Shown here piece after piece: positions 35,758 to 44,771 of a DNA stretch of 64,000 bases. Each line of letters opens with the position of its first letter. Positions within the stretch are counted from its first letter, which is position 1. A program made the position numbers and the translations under genes. The notes below the pieces were generated by a model. The model saw only the letters and a list, made by a program, of their open reading frames with translations, did not search any database and was not told the origin of the DNA. The DNA comes from Hoeflea_A sp040932035 (GTDB lineage Bacteria > Pseudomonadota > Alphaproteobacteria > Rhizobiales > Rhizobiaceae), in contig NZ_JBFRBB010000002.1 of NCBI RefSeq assembly GCF_040932035.1, forward strand, positions 1,178,001-1,242,000, given 5' to 3'.

Positions 35758-37206
35758 TTAGCCGAATCCGGGGAAATCAGGACTTATCAGACCATCCAAC
35801 TGTGCCGCGATCCGGTCGAGTGCGCTGTCCACTTCAGCGCGGTAGTTGACGTCGCCGCCGCTAACACCAAGGTCGGACAGATAAAGCCGGCGAAACGCGT
35901 CGTCTTCGAACAATCCGTGGAGATAAGTACCTGCCACACGGCCATCCTTGGACATTGCCCCATCGGCATGATCGTTGATCCTGCAGAACGGCCGGGCGCA
36001 ATCTGGCCCTTGTGTGCGCCCGAGATGAATTTCGTAGCCGGACAGCGCAACGTCGTAAGGCACGCTCCATGCCTTGGAATTGCGCACGGTCTTCGCCGGT
36101 TCCATGATTGTTTCGACGTCCAGCAACCCCAGGCCGTCGATTTCGGTCACATCACCTTCGATGGCGTCCGGATCGCTGACCTTGCTACCGAGCATCTGAA
36201 AGCCGCCACATATGCCGATAACGCGGCCACCTCGGCGAACATGCTGTTCCAATTCCCGGTCCCAGCCCTGCTGCCTGAACGCGACAAGATCTGAGATGGT
36301 GGATTTTGACCCCGGAACGACGACCAGACCGGCATCCTGCGGAAGCCTGTCACCCGGACGCACCATGACGATTTCCACGTCCTTTTCCGCTGCAAGAGGA
36401 TCAAGGTCGTCGAAGTTGGCAATGCGGTCGAGAACGGGAACGGCCACCTTCAGCGCCTTGCCTTCGCCGCGCGCCATACGCTCAAGCACAACGGAATCCT
36501 CCGCCGGCAACCGGCCGGCGTCGGCGAGCCACGGGATGACACCGAAGCAAGGCCAACCGGTGAAGCGCTCGATCTGCGCGATACCGTCGTCAAAAAGCGA
36601 TACATCGCCACGAAACTTGTTGATAAGATAGCCGACAATCATTTGCCGGTCTTCCTTCGGCAGGATCTTATGCGTGCCTACCAGCGAGGCGATGACGCCG
36701 CCGCGGTCGATATCACCCACGAGAACAACCGGCACATTAGCCGCCGTCGCAAAGCCCATATTGGCAATGTCATTGGCGCGCAAGTTGATTTCCGCAGGCG
36801 AGCCGGCCCCCTCTACGATGACCAAATCGGCATCGCCGTTGACCGTTTGCCAGCTTTCCATCACCGCTGACAGAAGCTTGCTTTTCAGACCCTGATAATC
36901 GCGCCCGCCGGCCTGACCCCAAACCTTGCCCTGAACCACGATCTGCGATCCGGAATTGGATTGCGGCTTGAGCAGAACCGGGTTCATATGAACAGAGGGT
37001 TCAACACGGCAGGCCATAGCCTGAAGCCACTGCGCCCTGCCTATTTCACCGCCATCATCCGCAACAGCCGCATTGTTCGACATGTTCTGCGGTTTGAACG
37101 GGCGCACCTTCAGGCCGCGATTGGCGGCCAGCCGGCAAAGCCCGGCCACCAGCACGGTCTTGCCGACATCCGACCCGGTACCCTGAAGCATGATCGCCTT
37201 TGTCAT
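35758..37206 (-). CDS. cobQ: cobyric acid synthase
   Basis: CobQ amidates side chains b, d, e and g of adenosylcobyrinate a,c-diamide. The 482-residue protein has the P-loop QGTGSDVGKTVLVAGLCRL and FKPQNMSNNA. It also has a class I glutamine amidotransferase with the nucleophile in GICGGFQMLG, and the late His in AGTYLHGLFE. Length and order are typical. It lies apart from the other cob operons and no riboswitch was seen within the 97 bp upstream. Confidence 0.96.
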   Translation of the reverse strand: MTKAIMLQGTGSDVGKTVLVAGLCRLAANRGLKVRPFKPQNMSNNAAVADDGGEIGRAQWLQAMACRVEPSVHMNPVLLKPQSNSGSQIVVQGKVWGQAGGRDYQGLKSKLLSAVMESWQTVNGDADLVIVEGAGSPAEINLRANDIANMGFATAANVPVVLVGDIDRGGVIASLVGTHKILPKEDRQMIVGYLINKFRGDVSLFDDGIAQIERFTGWPCFGVIPWLADAGRLPAEDSVVLERMARGEGKALKVAVPVLDRIANFDDLDPLAAEKDVEIVMVRPGDRLPQDAGLVVVPGSKSTISDLVAFRQQGWDRELEQHVRRGGRVIGICGGFQMLGSKVSDPDAIEGDVTEIDGLGLLDVETIMEPAKTVRNSKAWSVPYDVALSGYEIHLGRTQGPDCARPFCRINDHADGAMSKDGRVAGTYLHGLFEDDAFRRLYLSDLGVSGGDVNYRAEVDSALDRIAAQLDGLISPDFPGFG

Positions 37207-37303
37207 GGCCGATTGCTATCACTGTAAACCGGTGCTGCAAAGCCAATAAATCTGCCTGTATGAGGCTTAACACCGAAGCGATAGCGTGCGCCGCTCCGTG
37301 GGC

Positions 37304-38458
37304 CTATTCGTCAGTAGGAAAGTGGACGACATTATCGGCAAATCTTGTACGCTCACGCCGCCCGGGCTGCCTCTCAACCTCTTCTGCTGCGGTTTTCTGC
37401 CCCAGCATCGCAAAGTTCAACCCCTCATCCTGAATGACCCTTATCAGTGACGGTGAACTCGCGAAAACGCCATGTTTCATCAATCCACCATCTGTAATTC
37501 CGGAAAGATCGACGACGGTGATGCCAAGCGACTGCCATGTCGCAATATCCTTGCCCTCGCCCACCCGCGGATTTCCCCGCCTGGCAATTCGCGAAGCCTG
37601 AAGGGCCTGGTCCTTTGACGAGACAAACATAACGAAAGGACGAGGCAACGGTTTGATCATTTCCACCTGTTTCACGAACACCTGCTCATCAATGTCAGGC
37701 GCTGCCAGAACCACGGCGTTGACCGATCGCAATAATCTCTGATTACCGCTCAGGCTGGCCTGTCTAAGGGTTTCCATGACCAGCAGGGAGCCCATGGAGT
37801 GCGCTACGACAAAGGTCTTTCTGGCGCGTGACCGCCTTAACAACTCAAGCGTCTGAAGCAATCCGTCACGGGCAAACTGAACGCTGTCACGATCATAGAG
37901 ATAACCCTCAAGCTTGCCGGCCGAGGGCCAGGAATAGCTGACGGGCAAGGCTCGAACATTGTAATCCCGGCGCAATTGCGCATGCCGGTAAACGCTTTCA
38001 CCAAACTTCGTGTTGTAACCATGCACAAAGACGAAGGCGACACGCTCTTCCTGTGGGCGACCAGCCATCTCTGCATTTATCGCTTCGACGAAGGCAGTCT
38101 CATCGTCGACCGATTTGATTTGCACCGCTGCAAATTCCTTCGACGGATCAGGTTTTTCCTCCGGACCTACGATCTTCCCGACTTTCCTGTCCTTGGGAAC
38201 AGAAACGGCGATTTCGGAAAAATTCAGCCGCTCGCTCCTTTCTCCGGAAAAACGCATGTCGTCTTTGCCCGTCGGTGCGCGCATTGTGGCAACGAAAACA
38301 CGTTCAATATCTGCGACCACAGTGTCGGCAGGAACCAAGGGAACGTCCCATTTCGACGTCGAGCATGCCGTCAGCGCAAAAACAACACCAACTGTTGAAA
38401 TGGTTTTCAATATAGCAATGTGCCGGCGGTTCGAGCCGGTCGAGAATGATCCTGTCAC
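37304..38458 (-). CDS. lipoprotein alpha/beta hydrolase (DUF900 family)
   Basis: The ~384-residue protein starts with a lipoprotein signal (VGVVFALTAC, acylated Cys). Its DUF900-type alpha/beta hydrolase core has FVFVHGYNTKFGESVYRHAQLRRD and the nucleophile elbow VVAHSMGSLLVME. The substrate is unknown. I chose GTG at 38458 (MTGSFSTG), which has GAGGGG 5 nt upstream, over the frame start at 38497. It is followed by cobQ only as a same-strand neighbour. Confidence 0.85.
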   Translation of the reverse strand: MTGSFSTGSNRRHIAILKTISTVGVVFALTACSTSKWDVPLVPADTVVADIERVFVATMRAPTGKDDMRFSGERSERLNFSEIAVSVPKDRKVGKIVGPEEKPDPSKEFAAVQIKSVDDETAFVEAINAEMAGRPQEERVAFVFVHGYNTKFGESVYRHAQLRRDYNVRALPVSYSWPSAGKLEGYLYDRDSVQFARDGLLQTLELLRRSRARKTFVVAHSMGSLLVMETLRQASLSGNQRLLRSVNAVVLAAPDIDEQVFVKQVEMIKPLPRPFVMFVSSKDQALQASRIARRGNPRVGEGKDIATWQSLGITVVDLSGITDGGLMKHGVFASSPSLIRVIQDEGLNFAMLGQKTAAEEVERQPGRRERTRFADNVVHFPTDE

Positions 38459-38848
38459 GTAATCCCCTCGCGTACAGACTATTCTCGCCCCCAGCAATCG
38501 AACCTAAAGTAATCAAACCGCCGCGAGTAATAATATTTTGTAATGTTTGGAAAGGAACTGTTTGTCAGCCGGCAAGGCCAACCGCCGGGCAGACTGTTAG
38601 ACTACAGTTGAGTGTGAAAACAGGTATCGCCTGTTACGCGACAACCGCGCGACAGGAGACCCTGGGCGCGGTGTGGCCATCATACTCATGACCGCTTCGC
38701 CAATACGCGCGAAGATCGCTGGCACCCCGGTACGCAGTACCTGATCCGGAGCGGACGGCGGTATTCCCGCCGCCCTTCCGTTCTAGGGGAATAGTGTTAC
38801 CGGACAGTTAGTGAGACCTTAATCAAACCTAAATTCTGCACTTTTATT
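38459..38848. other. 390-bp gene-free stretch
   Basis: This region lies between mmsB and the DUF900 lipoprotein. It has a short hairpin GGCGG-tattc-CCGCC (38757-38771) without a U-tract. I found no convincing gene or RNA element. The short open frame at 38446-38691 on the plus strand has no recognisable features. Confidence 0.5.
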
Positions 38849-39736
38849 TCAGTCTTTTACCTGCCCGCGCAGGAAATTGATGATGCCCGAAAAATCGGTG
38901 TTTTCTTCACCCACCGCATTGAAGAGCGCATAAAGCTGCATTGCGCTGGCGCCAAGCGGGGTGACGGCACCGGCACTCTGCGCCGCTTCCTGTGCAAGTT
39001 TCAGGTCCTTCAGCATCAGCGCCGCGGCAAAACCCGGCTTATAGTCGTTGTTTGCCGGCGAAGTCGGGACCGGCCCCGGAACCGGACAGTAAGTGTTGAT
39101 CGACCAGCATTGGCCCGACGATGTCGATGCAACGTCAAACAACGCCTGGTGCGACAGGCCCAGCTTCTCGGCCAGCACAAACGCCTCTCCGACGCCGATC
39201 ATCGAAATTCCAAGGATCATGTTGTTGCAGATCTTGGCCGCCTGTCCGGCGCCGTCGTCACCGCAATGCACGATACGTCCGGCCATCGGGTCGAGGATCG
39301 GCTCAGCCAAGGCAAAGGCTTCGGACGAACCACCCGCCATGAACGTCAGCGTGCCGGCTTCAGCGCCGCCAACACCACCCGATACCGGGGCATCGATGGA
39401 CAGCATGCCCTTTTCGGCAGCCATTTCATGCGCGCGCCGTGCGCTGTCCACATCGATAGTGGAAGAATCGATGAAAAGCGTTCCGGGTTCCGCCGCCCCC
39501 AAAACGTCGTCATAGACTGCAAGAACATGCCTGCCCGCGGGCAGCATGGTAATAACCACCTTGGCATTGCGAACAGCATCAGCAGCCGAATCGGAGATAC
39601 CGAGCCCATTGGACCTCGCCTGATCCAGGTTGGCTTCCACGAGATCGAAACCGGTAACCTTGAGGCCGGCCTTGACCAGATTGGCGGCCATCGGGTTGCC
39701 CATATTACCAAGACCGATAAACGCAATGTTTGTCAT
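38849..39736 (-). CDS. mmsB: 3-hydroxyisobutyrate dehydrogenase
   Basis: MmsB oxidises 3-hydroxyisobutyrate to methylmalonate semialdehyde in valine breakdown, using NAD. The 295-residue protein has the Rossmann start IAFIGLGNMGNPMAANL and the substrate-binding DAPVSGGVGGAEAGTLTFM block. The catalytic Lys region reads GDDGAGQAAKICNNMILG. It follows an acyl-CoA dehydrogenase by 31 bp, the usual valine-pathway pairing. Confidence 0.94.
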   Translation of the reverse strand: MTNIAFIGLGNMGNPMAANLVKAGLKVTGFDLVEANLDQARSNGLGISDSAADAVRNAKVVITMLPAGRHVLAVYDDVLGAAEPGTLFIDSSTIDVDSARRAHEMAAEKGMLSIDAPVSGGVGGAEAGTLTFMAGGSSEAFALAEPILDPMAGRIVHCGDDGAGQAAKICNNMILGISMIGVGEAFVLAEKLGLSHQALFDVASTSSGQCWSINTYCPVPGPVPTSPANNDYKPGFAAALMLKDLKLAQEAAQSAGAVTPLGASAMQLYALFNAVGEENTDFSGIINFLRGQVKD

Positions 39737-39767
39737 GAATAACTCCCGTCCCGTGACGCTCAGTCGC

Positions 39768-40931
39768 CTATTGCGTCAGATTGCGGGCGATGATGACCCG
39801 CATGATCTCGTTGGTTCCTTCAAGAATCTGGTGCACACGCAAATCGCGGACCAGCTTTTCAACGCCATAGTCGGCAAGATAGCCGTAGCCGCCAAACAGC
39901 TGCAGCGCATCATTGGCAATATCGAAACCGGCATCGGTCACATAGCGTTTAGCCATGGCCGACCATTTGCTTGCGTCAAAGGCCTTCTGATCCAGCTTGT
40001 TGGCGGCGGCGTATAGAAGCAGTCGCGAAGCCTCCAGTTCCGTTGCCATATCGGCCATCTTGAACTGCAGACCCTGGAACTGATTGATCGTCTTGCCGAA
40101 GGCCTTGCGTTCGGATGTATAGGCAACAGCCTTGTCGAAAGCAGATTGCGCACCACCCAAGGAGCACGCTGCAATGTTAAGACGGCCACCGTCGAGGCCC
40201 GCCATTGCTATCTTGAAGCCCATGCCTTCATGATTGATGCAGTTTTCGGCAGGCACACGGCAATTGTCGAAATTCACCTGGGCGGTGGGCTGAATGTGCC
40301 AGCCCATCTTGGCTTCCTGCGCGCCAAATGAAATGCCGGGCGTATCCTTTGGAATAACAAGCGCTGATACGCCGGAGGCCCCCTCCTCGCCTGTCCTGAC
40401 CATCGTGACATAGATGTCGTTCATTCCAGCGCCCGAAATGAACTGTTTCGAGCCGTTTACCACATAGCTGTCACCATCACGCACGGCCCGTGTCTTGAGC
40501 GCCACGGCGTCCGATCCCGAGCCGGGTTCCGTCAGGCAGTAGCTGGCTATCTGCTCCATCGAGGTGATGCCGGGCAGAAACCGCTCGCGCAATTCTTGCG
40601 ACCCGAATTCATCGATCATCCAGGCGGCCATGTTGTGGATGGAGATGAAACTGGAAAATGCCGGGCAGGCCTGCGCCAGCGCTTCAAAAATCACCACGGC
40701 ATCGAGGCGGCCAAGGGCGGATCCGCCGACGTCGTCACCGACGTAGATGCCGCCGAGGCCAAGCGGCGCCGTTTCTCGTATGACATCCACCGGAAAGTGT
40801 TTCTTCTGGTCCCATTCGATTGCATTCGGAGCAACCCGGTCAGCCGCGAAAGCGCTCACCATCTCCTGTATCGCCCGCTGTTCTTCCGTCAGACCAAAAC
40901 GTTCCTGCTGAGCATCGACTATCCCATCCAT
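39768..40931 (-). CDS. isobutyryl-CoA dehydrogenase (acyl-CoA dehydrogenase family)
   Basis: This flavoenzyme probably oxidises isobutyryl-CoA to methacrylyl-CoA. The ~387-residue protein has the acyl-CoA dehydrogenase signatures YCLTEPGSGSDAVALKT and QLFGGYGYLADYGVEKLVRD. The catalytic Glu lies near the end (HQILEGTNEIMRVII). The start at 40931 has AGGGAG upstream; the frame start at 41030 is not needed. The substrate is inferred from the mmsB neighbour. Confidence 0.9.
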   Translation of the reverse strand: MDGIVDAQQERFGLTEEQRAIQEMVSAFAADRVAPNAIEWDQKKHFPVDVIRETAPLGLGGIYVGDDVGGSALGRLDAVVIFEALAQACPAFSSFISIHNMAAWMIDEFGSQELRERFLPGITSMEQIASYCLTEPGSGSDAVALKTRAVRDGDSYVVNGSKQFISGAGMNDIYVTMVRTGEEGASGVSALVIPKDTPGISFGAQEAKMGWHIQPTAQVNFDNCRVPAENCINHEGMGFKIAMAGLDGGRLNIAACSLGGAQSAFDKAVAYTSERKAFGKTINQFQGLQFKMADMATELEASRLLLYAAANKLDQKAFDASKWSAMAKRYVTDAGFDIANDALQLFGGYGYLADYGVEKLVRDLRVHQILEGTNEIMRVIIARNLTQ

Positions 40932-41191
40932 CACAATTCTCCCTGAAGCTACCGGGCAACCACTCCCGATTCTATCGGTTGCCTCCGCTTTCGGGTCGCC
41001 AAAATCAAACAAACGACCGTTCATTTCCATGAACCATTTTTGCGCGGTTTGGTAAAGGCCACAGCGCCAAAATTGATCATAAGTCGTATTTCGCGACTAA
41101 TTTCCGCATTTGGCATATTGTACCCGACATGATTTTTCCGCAAACTTGCAGCAAGGGTAACCGAACATGACATCGGGAGGGTGCTTGTTCC

Positions 41192-41803
41192 ATGCGTCAG
41201 AACCAAATGCAAAATGCCGTTCTCTGCGCTTCCGGTGCAAGGGGGATGCTTGCGGCGGTTTTGGGGCTTTTTACGCTGACAGCCTGCACCACCTCAAATT
41301 CCGGCCTGACCACGGTTTATTACAAGGTTCCGGGCACTACAGTTGAGCAGATAAACGAACAGATAGCCCGACGCGGCCCGCAAAACGGCCACGCCATCGG
41401 CACCACCGAAACCCGCATGACGCCGAAGGTGAGAACGCGGCGCGAGAACGGAAAGTGCAGAATTGAACATGCGGAGGTCGGGCTGGACCTGAAGGTCACG
41501 TTGCCGCGGTGGTCTGAATTGAACAAGGCTGACGGCAAAACCCGATCCGCATTCGAGAGACTAAGCGAACATGTGGTTTGGCATGAGCAGCAACATGTTG
41601 AAATTTCGCAAAAACATGCCAGGAAGATCGAAGAGGCGCTGACAAAGGTTCCCCCGCAGGAGAGCTGCCGTCAACTGATGGTCAAGGCCAGGGCGCTGTT
41701 CAAGTCAATGTTCGAGAAACACAACAACGAACAACGCGGTTTTGATGCCGCCGAGCGCACAGCCATCGAAAGACGGCTGCGTTCCCTTGGGCTGGCGGGT
41801 TAA
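41192..41803 (+). CDS. DUF922 lipoprotein, predicted zinc protease
   Basis: The 203-residue protein has a lipoprotein signal (LGLFTLTAC) and a DUF922 domain with the zincin motif HEQQH (VWHEQQHVEIS), which would bind zinc and cleave peptides in the periplasm. A Cys pair (C in GKCRIEH and in QESCRQL) may form a disulfide. It is convergent with fdhA, with 31 bp between them. Confidence 0.85.
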   Translation: MRQNQMQNAVLCASGARGMLAAVLGLFTLTACTTSNSGLTTVYYKVPGTTVEQINEQIARRGPQNGHAIGTTETRMTPKVRTRRENGKCRIEHAEVGLDLKVTLPRWSELNKADGKTRSAFERLSEHVVWHEQQHVEISQKHARKIEEALTKVPPQESCRQLMVKARALFKSMFEKHNNEQRGFDAAERTAIERRLRSLGLAG

Positions 41804-41834
41804 CCCACCATCCTCCCCAACCTGTATCCGGTGT

Positions 41835-44624
41835 TTATTCGGCAGCTTCGACCGAGGACAAAGCCTCGATTTTTGCCGCGCAATATTTGAATTCCGGAAT
41901 TTTCCCATAGGGATCGAGCTGCGGATTGGTCAACCGGTTGGCCGGGCTTTCGTTGAAGCAGAACGGCATGAAGATCATTCCGTCGGCAACCTCCCGGTCG
42001 GACCGAAGCACAGCTTCCACCGTTCCCCTTCGGGTCTCCACCGCAACCATTTGCCCCGGCTCCAGGCCCTGACGCTCGATTTCATACGGATTCATTGCCG
42101 CAATTCCCTGAGGCTCGAGCTCATCGAGAACAACGGAACGGCGTGTCATGGCACCGGTGTGCCAATGCTCAAGCAGGCGACCGGTGGTCAGCACCAGCGG
42201 GAACTGTTCGTCCGGCACCTCGTCAGGCGGCAAAAGGTCTGCCGGCACGATTTTGCCGCGGCCATCCGGGGTCGGGAAGCCGTGAACAAAGATGACCTCG
42301 TTACCCGGTTTATCCGGTGCATCGGCCGGATAGGTAACCGCATCCTCCCGCTCGATCCGTTCCCACGAAATGTTTGTCAGCGACGGCATGACCGATGCCA
42401 TTTCCTCGTAAACATCGGAAAGCAGCGGGTAGTCCCAGTCCAGCCCGACACCATTCGCCAAGTCGACGATCAACTCCCAGTCCTGGCGCGCTTCGCCTGG
42501 CGGATCAATAGCCGGCCGGCCGATTTGAACCTGCCGGTTGGTGTTGGTGAATGTTCCAAGTTTTTCCGCATGAGCCGATGCCGGGAAGATCACATCGGCA
42601 TGCCACGCCGTCTCGGTCAGAAAGATATCCTGAACGACGAGATGCTCCAGTTTCGCCAGCGCGGCACGGGCATGGATCTGATCAGGATCGGACATGGCCG
42701 GGTTTTCACCCATAATGTACATGCCCTTGATCACGTCATCATGTATGGCATCGACAATCTCAACGACCGTCAAGCCCTTGACCGGATCGAGCGATCGGCC
42801 CCAAAGATCTTCAAAGCCGCCCCTGATGTCAGGATTTTCTACGGACCGGTAATCCGGGAAAAACATCGGGATGAGGCCGGCGTCAGATGCGCCCTGCACA
42901 TTGTTCTGGCCGCGTAGCGGGTGCAGTCCCGTCCCTTCGCGGCCCACCTGACCGGTGGTCAGCGCCATGGCGATCAGGCAGCGTGCGTTGTCAGTGCCGT
43001 GCGTATGCTGCGATACGCCCATGCCCCAGAAGATGATGGAACGCTCGGACTTGGCGTAAACGCGCGCAACCGTGCGCAGCATTTCGGCGTCGACACCGCA
43101 GACCTCGGCCATTTCTTCCGGAGTGAAATCCTTGACCTTTTCCTTCAGCGCTTCGAAGCCGGAAACATTGGCCTGGATATACTGCTGATCATAGAGGTTT
43201 TCCGTGACGATCACGTTGAGGATTGCATTGAGCATCGCAACGTCACTGCCCGGCTTGAACTGCAACGGATGGGTGGCATAGCGCATCAGTCCCTGGCGCC
43301 GCGGATCCATGACGATCAGCTGCTTGCCCTGTTTGACGGCCTGTTTGAAATAAGTCGCGGCCACGGGATGGTTCTGCGCTGGGCGCGCACCGATGACGAT
43401 GATGCAATCTGACTTCATGGCGTCGGTAAACGGCGCGGAAACCGCGCCCGAGCCGACGCCTTCGATCAGCGCGGCGACAGATGACGCATGGCAAAGCCGC
43501 GTGCAATGGTCGACATTGTTCGTTCCAAAACCTTCACGGATCAGCTTCTGGAACAGATAAGCTTCCTCGTTCGAGCCTTTGGCCGAACCGAAGCCGGCCA
43601 GCGCCTTGCCACCATCACGGTCGAGAATTGTCTTGAGGCCTGATGCAGCCCTTTCCATCGCCTCTTCCCAAGAGGCTTCGCGGAAGACGGTCAGCGGATC
43701 GACGCCGCGCATGTCGATATCACCGGCCTTGGGCGCATCGTCACGGCGGATGAGCGGTTTTGTCAGCCGCTCCGGTGAGTTGACATAGTCAAAACCGAAC
43801 CGGCCCTTGACACACAGGCGGTTTTCGTTGGCCGGACCGTTGCGTCCGTCGACCTGAACGATCTTGTTGTCCTTGACCGCAACGCTCGTTTGACAACCCA
43901 CACCGCAAAACGGGCACACGCTGTCGACGATCCGGTCAAAGGACTGAACCTCACGTTTGGTGTTGCTTTCATCCATCAGCGATTTTTCGAAAAGCGCACC
44001 CGTGGGGCAGGCTTGGACGCATTCGCCGCAGCTCACGCATGTGGACAGCCCCATGGGATCGTGAATGTCGAATACAGGCACAGAGTGGTTGCCGCGTCCT
44101 GCCATGCCGATAACATCGTTCACCTGAACTTCCCGGCAGGCACGAACACAGGCACCGCAGGTTATGCAGGCGTCCAGATTGACGGCAATCGCCGGATTGG
44201 TGACGTCAAAGCCCTTGTCGATACCGCCATCTTCAAATTTTGACGGGAAACGCTCCGATCCGGAAATTCCCATTGTGCCGGCCCATTCCCAAAATGCCGA
44301 CTGGTTATCCGGGCTGTCGTCCTGCGGGCGCATGTCGCTGGCGAGCAGTTCAAAAACCATCTCGCGCGATTTTTCGGCGCGTTCCGTGTCGGTGCGCACG
44401 ACCATGCCTTCGGTCGGTTTGCGCACGCACGATGCTGCAAGCGTACGCTCACCCTCAACATCCACCATGCAGGCGCGGCAATTGCCGTCAGCGCGGTATC
44501 CCGGTTTGTCGAGGTGGCACAGATGCGGAATGCGCGTGCCTTCACGCTTTGCCACATCCCAAATACTCTCCTCCTCCAAAGCCGTTACGGTTTTACCGTC
44601 AAGGCTGAAAGTAATGTCAGTCAT
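41835..44624 (-). CDS. fdhA: NAD-dependent formate dehydrogenase, catalytic alpha subunit
   Basis: This subunit oxidises formate to CO2 in the cytosol at a Mo/W-bis-pterin site. The 929-residue protein starts with a 2Fe-2S domain (HLCHLDKPGYRADGNCRAC in parts) and a His-Cys cluster region. Two 4Fe-4S motifs follow (CITCGACVRACRE and CVSCGECVQACPTGA), then a further cluster (CPFCGVGC). The catalytic domain has DHCTRLCHASSVA, whose Cys is the likely metal ligand (no selenocysteine). It pairs with the fused beta subunit upstream. No fdhD or fdhC-like maturation gene is in the window. Confidence 0.94.
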   Translation of the reverse strand: MTDITFSLDGKTVTALEEESIWDVAKREGTRIPHLCHLDKPGYRADGNCRACMVDVEGERTLAASCVRKPTEGMVVRTDTERAEKSREMVFELLASDMRPQDDSPDNQSAFWEWAGTMGISGSERFPSKFEDGGIDKGFDVTNPAIAVNLDACITCGACVRACREVQVNDVIGMAGRGNHSVPVFDIHDPMGLSTCVSCGECVQACPTGALFEKSLMDESNTKREVQSFDRIVDSVCPFCGVGCQTSVAVKDNKIVQVDGRNGPANENRLCVKGRFGFDYVNSPERLTKPLIRRDDAPKAGDIDMRGVDPLTVFREASWEEAMERAASGLKTILDRDGGKALAGFGSAKGSNEEAYLFQKLIREGFGTNNVDHCTRLCHASSVAALIEGVGSGAVSAPFTDAMKSDCIIVIGARPAQNHPVAATYFKQAVKQGKQLIVMDPRRQGLMRYATHPLQFKPGSDVAMLNAILNVIVTENLYDQQYIQANVSGFEALKEKVKDFTPEEMAEVCGVDAEMLRTVARVYAKSERSIIFWGMGVSQHTHGTDNARCLIAMALTTGQVGREGTGLHPLRGQNNVQGASDAGLIPMFFPDYRSVENPDIRGGFEDLWGRSLDPVKGLTVVEIVDAIHDDVIKGMYIMGENPAMSDPDQIHARAALAKLEHLVVQDIFLTETAWHADVIFPASAHAEKLGTFTNTNRQVQIGRPAIDPPGEARQDWELIVDLANGVGLDWDYPLLSDVYEEMASVMPSLTNISWERIEREDAVTYPADAPDKPGNEVIFVHGFPTPDGRGKIVPADLLPPDEVPDEQFPLVLTTGRLLEHWHTGAMTRRSVVLDELEPQGIAAMNPYEIERQGLEPGQMVAVETRRGTVEAVLRSDREVADGMIFMPFCFNESPANRLTNPQLDPYGKIPEFKYCAAKIEALSSVEAAE

Positions 44625-44771
44625 CTATATGCAACCCCAGCAATCATCGAGCCCTTCAGCTCTATTGAAAACAAACCCGGACAACTCCTCTATTTGTCCC
44701 GGTTGGAACATTCGACAAGCCGCTGTCTGCCGCGCACCGACGGCGCCGCGTGCAACGTTTGCCCTTCGGAA

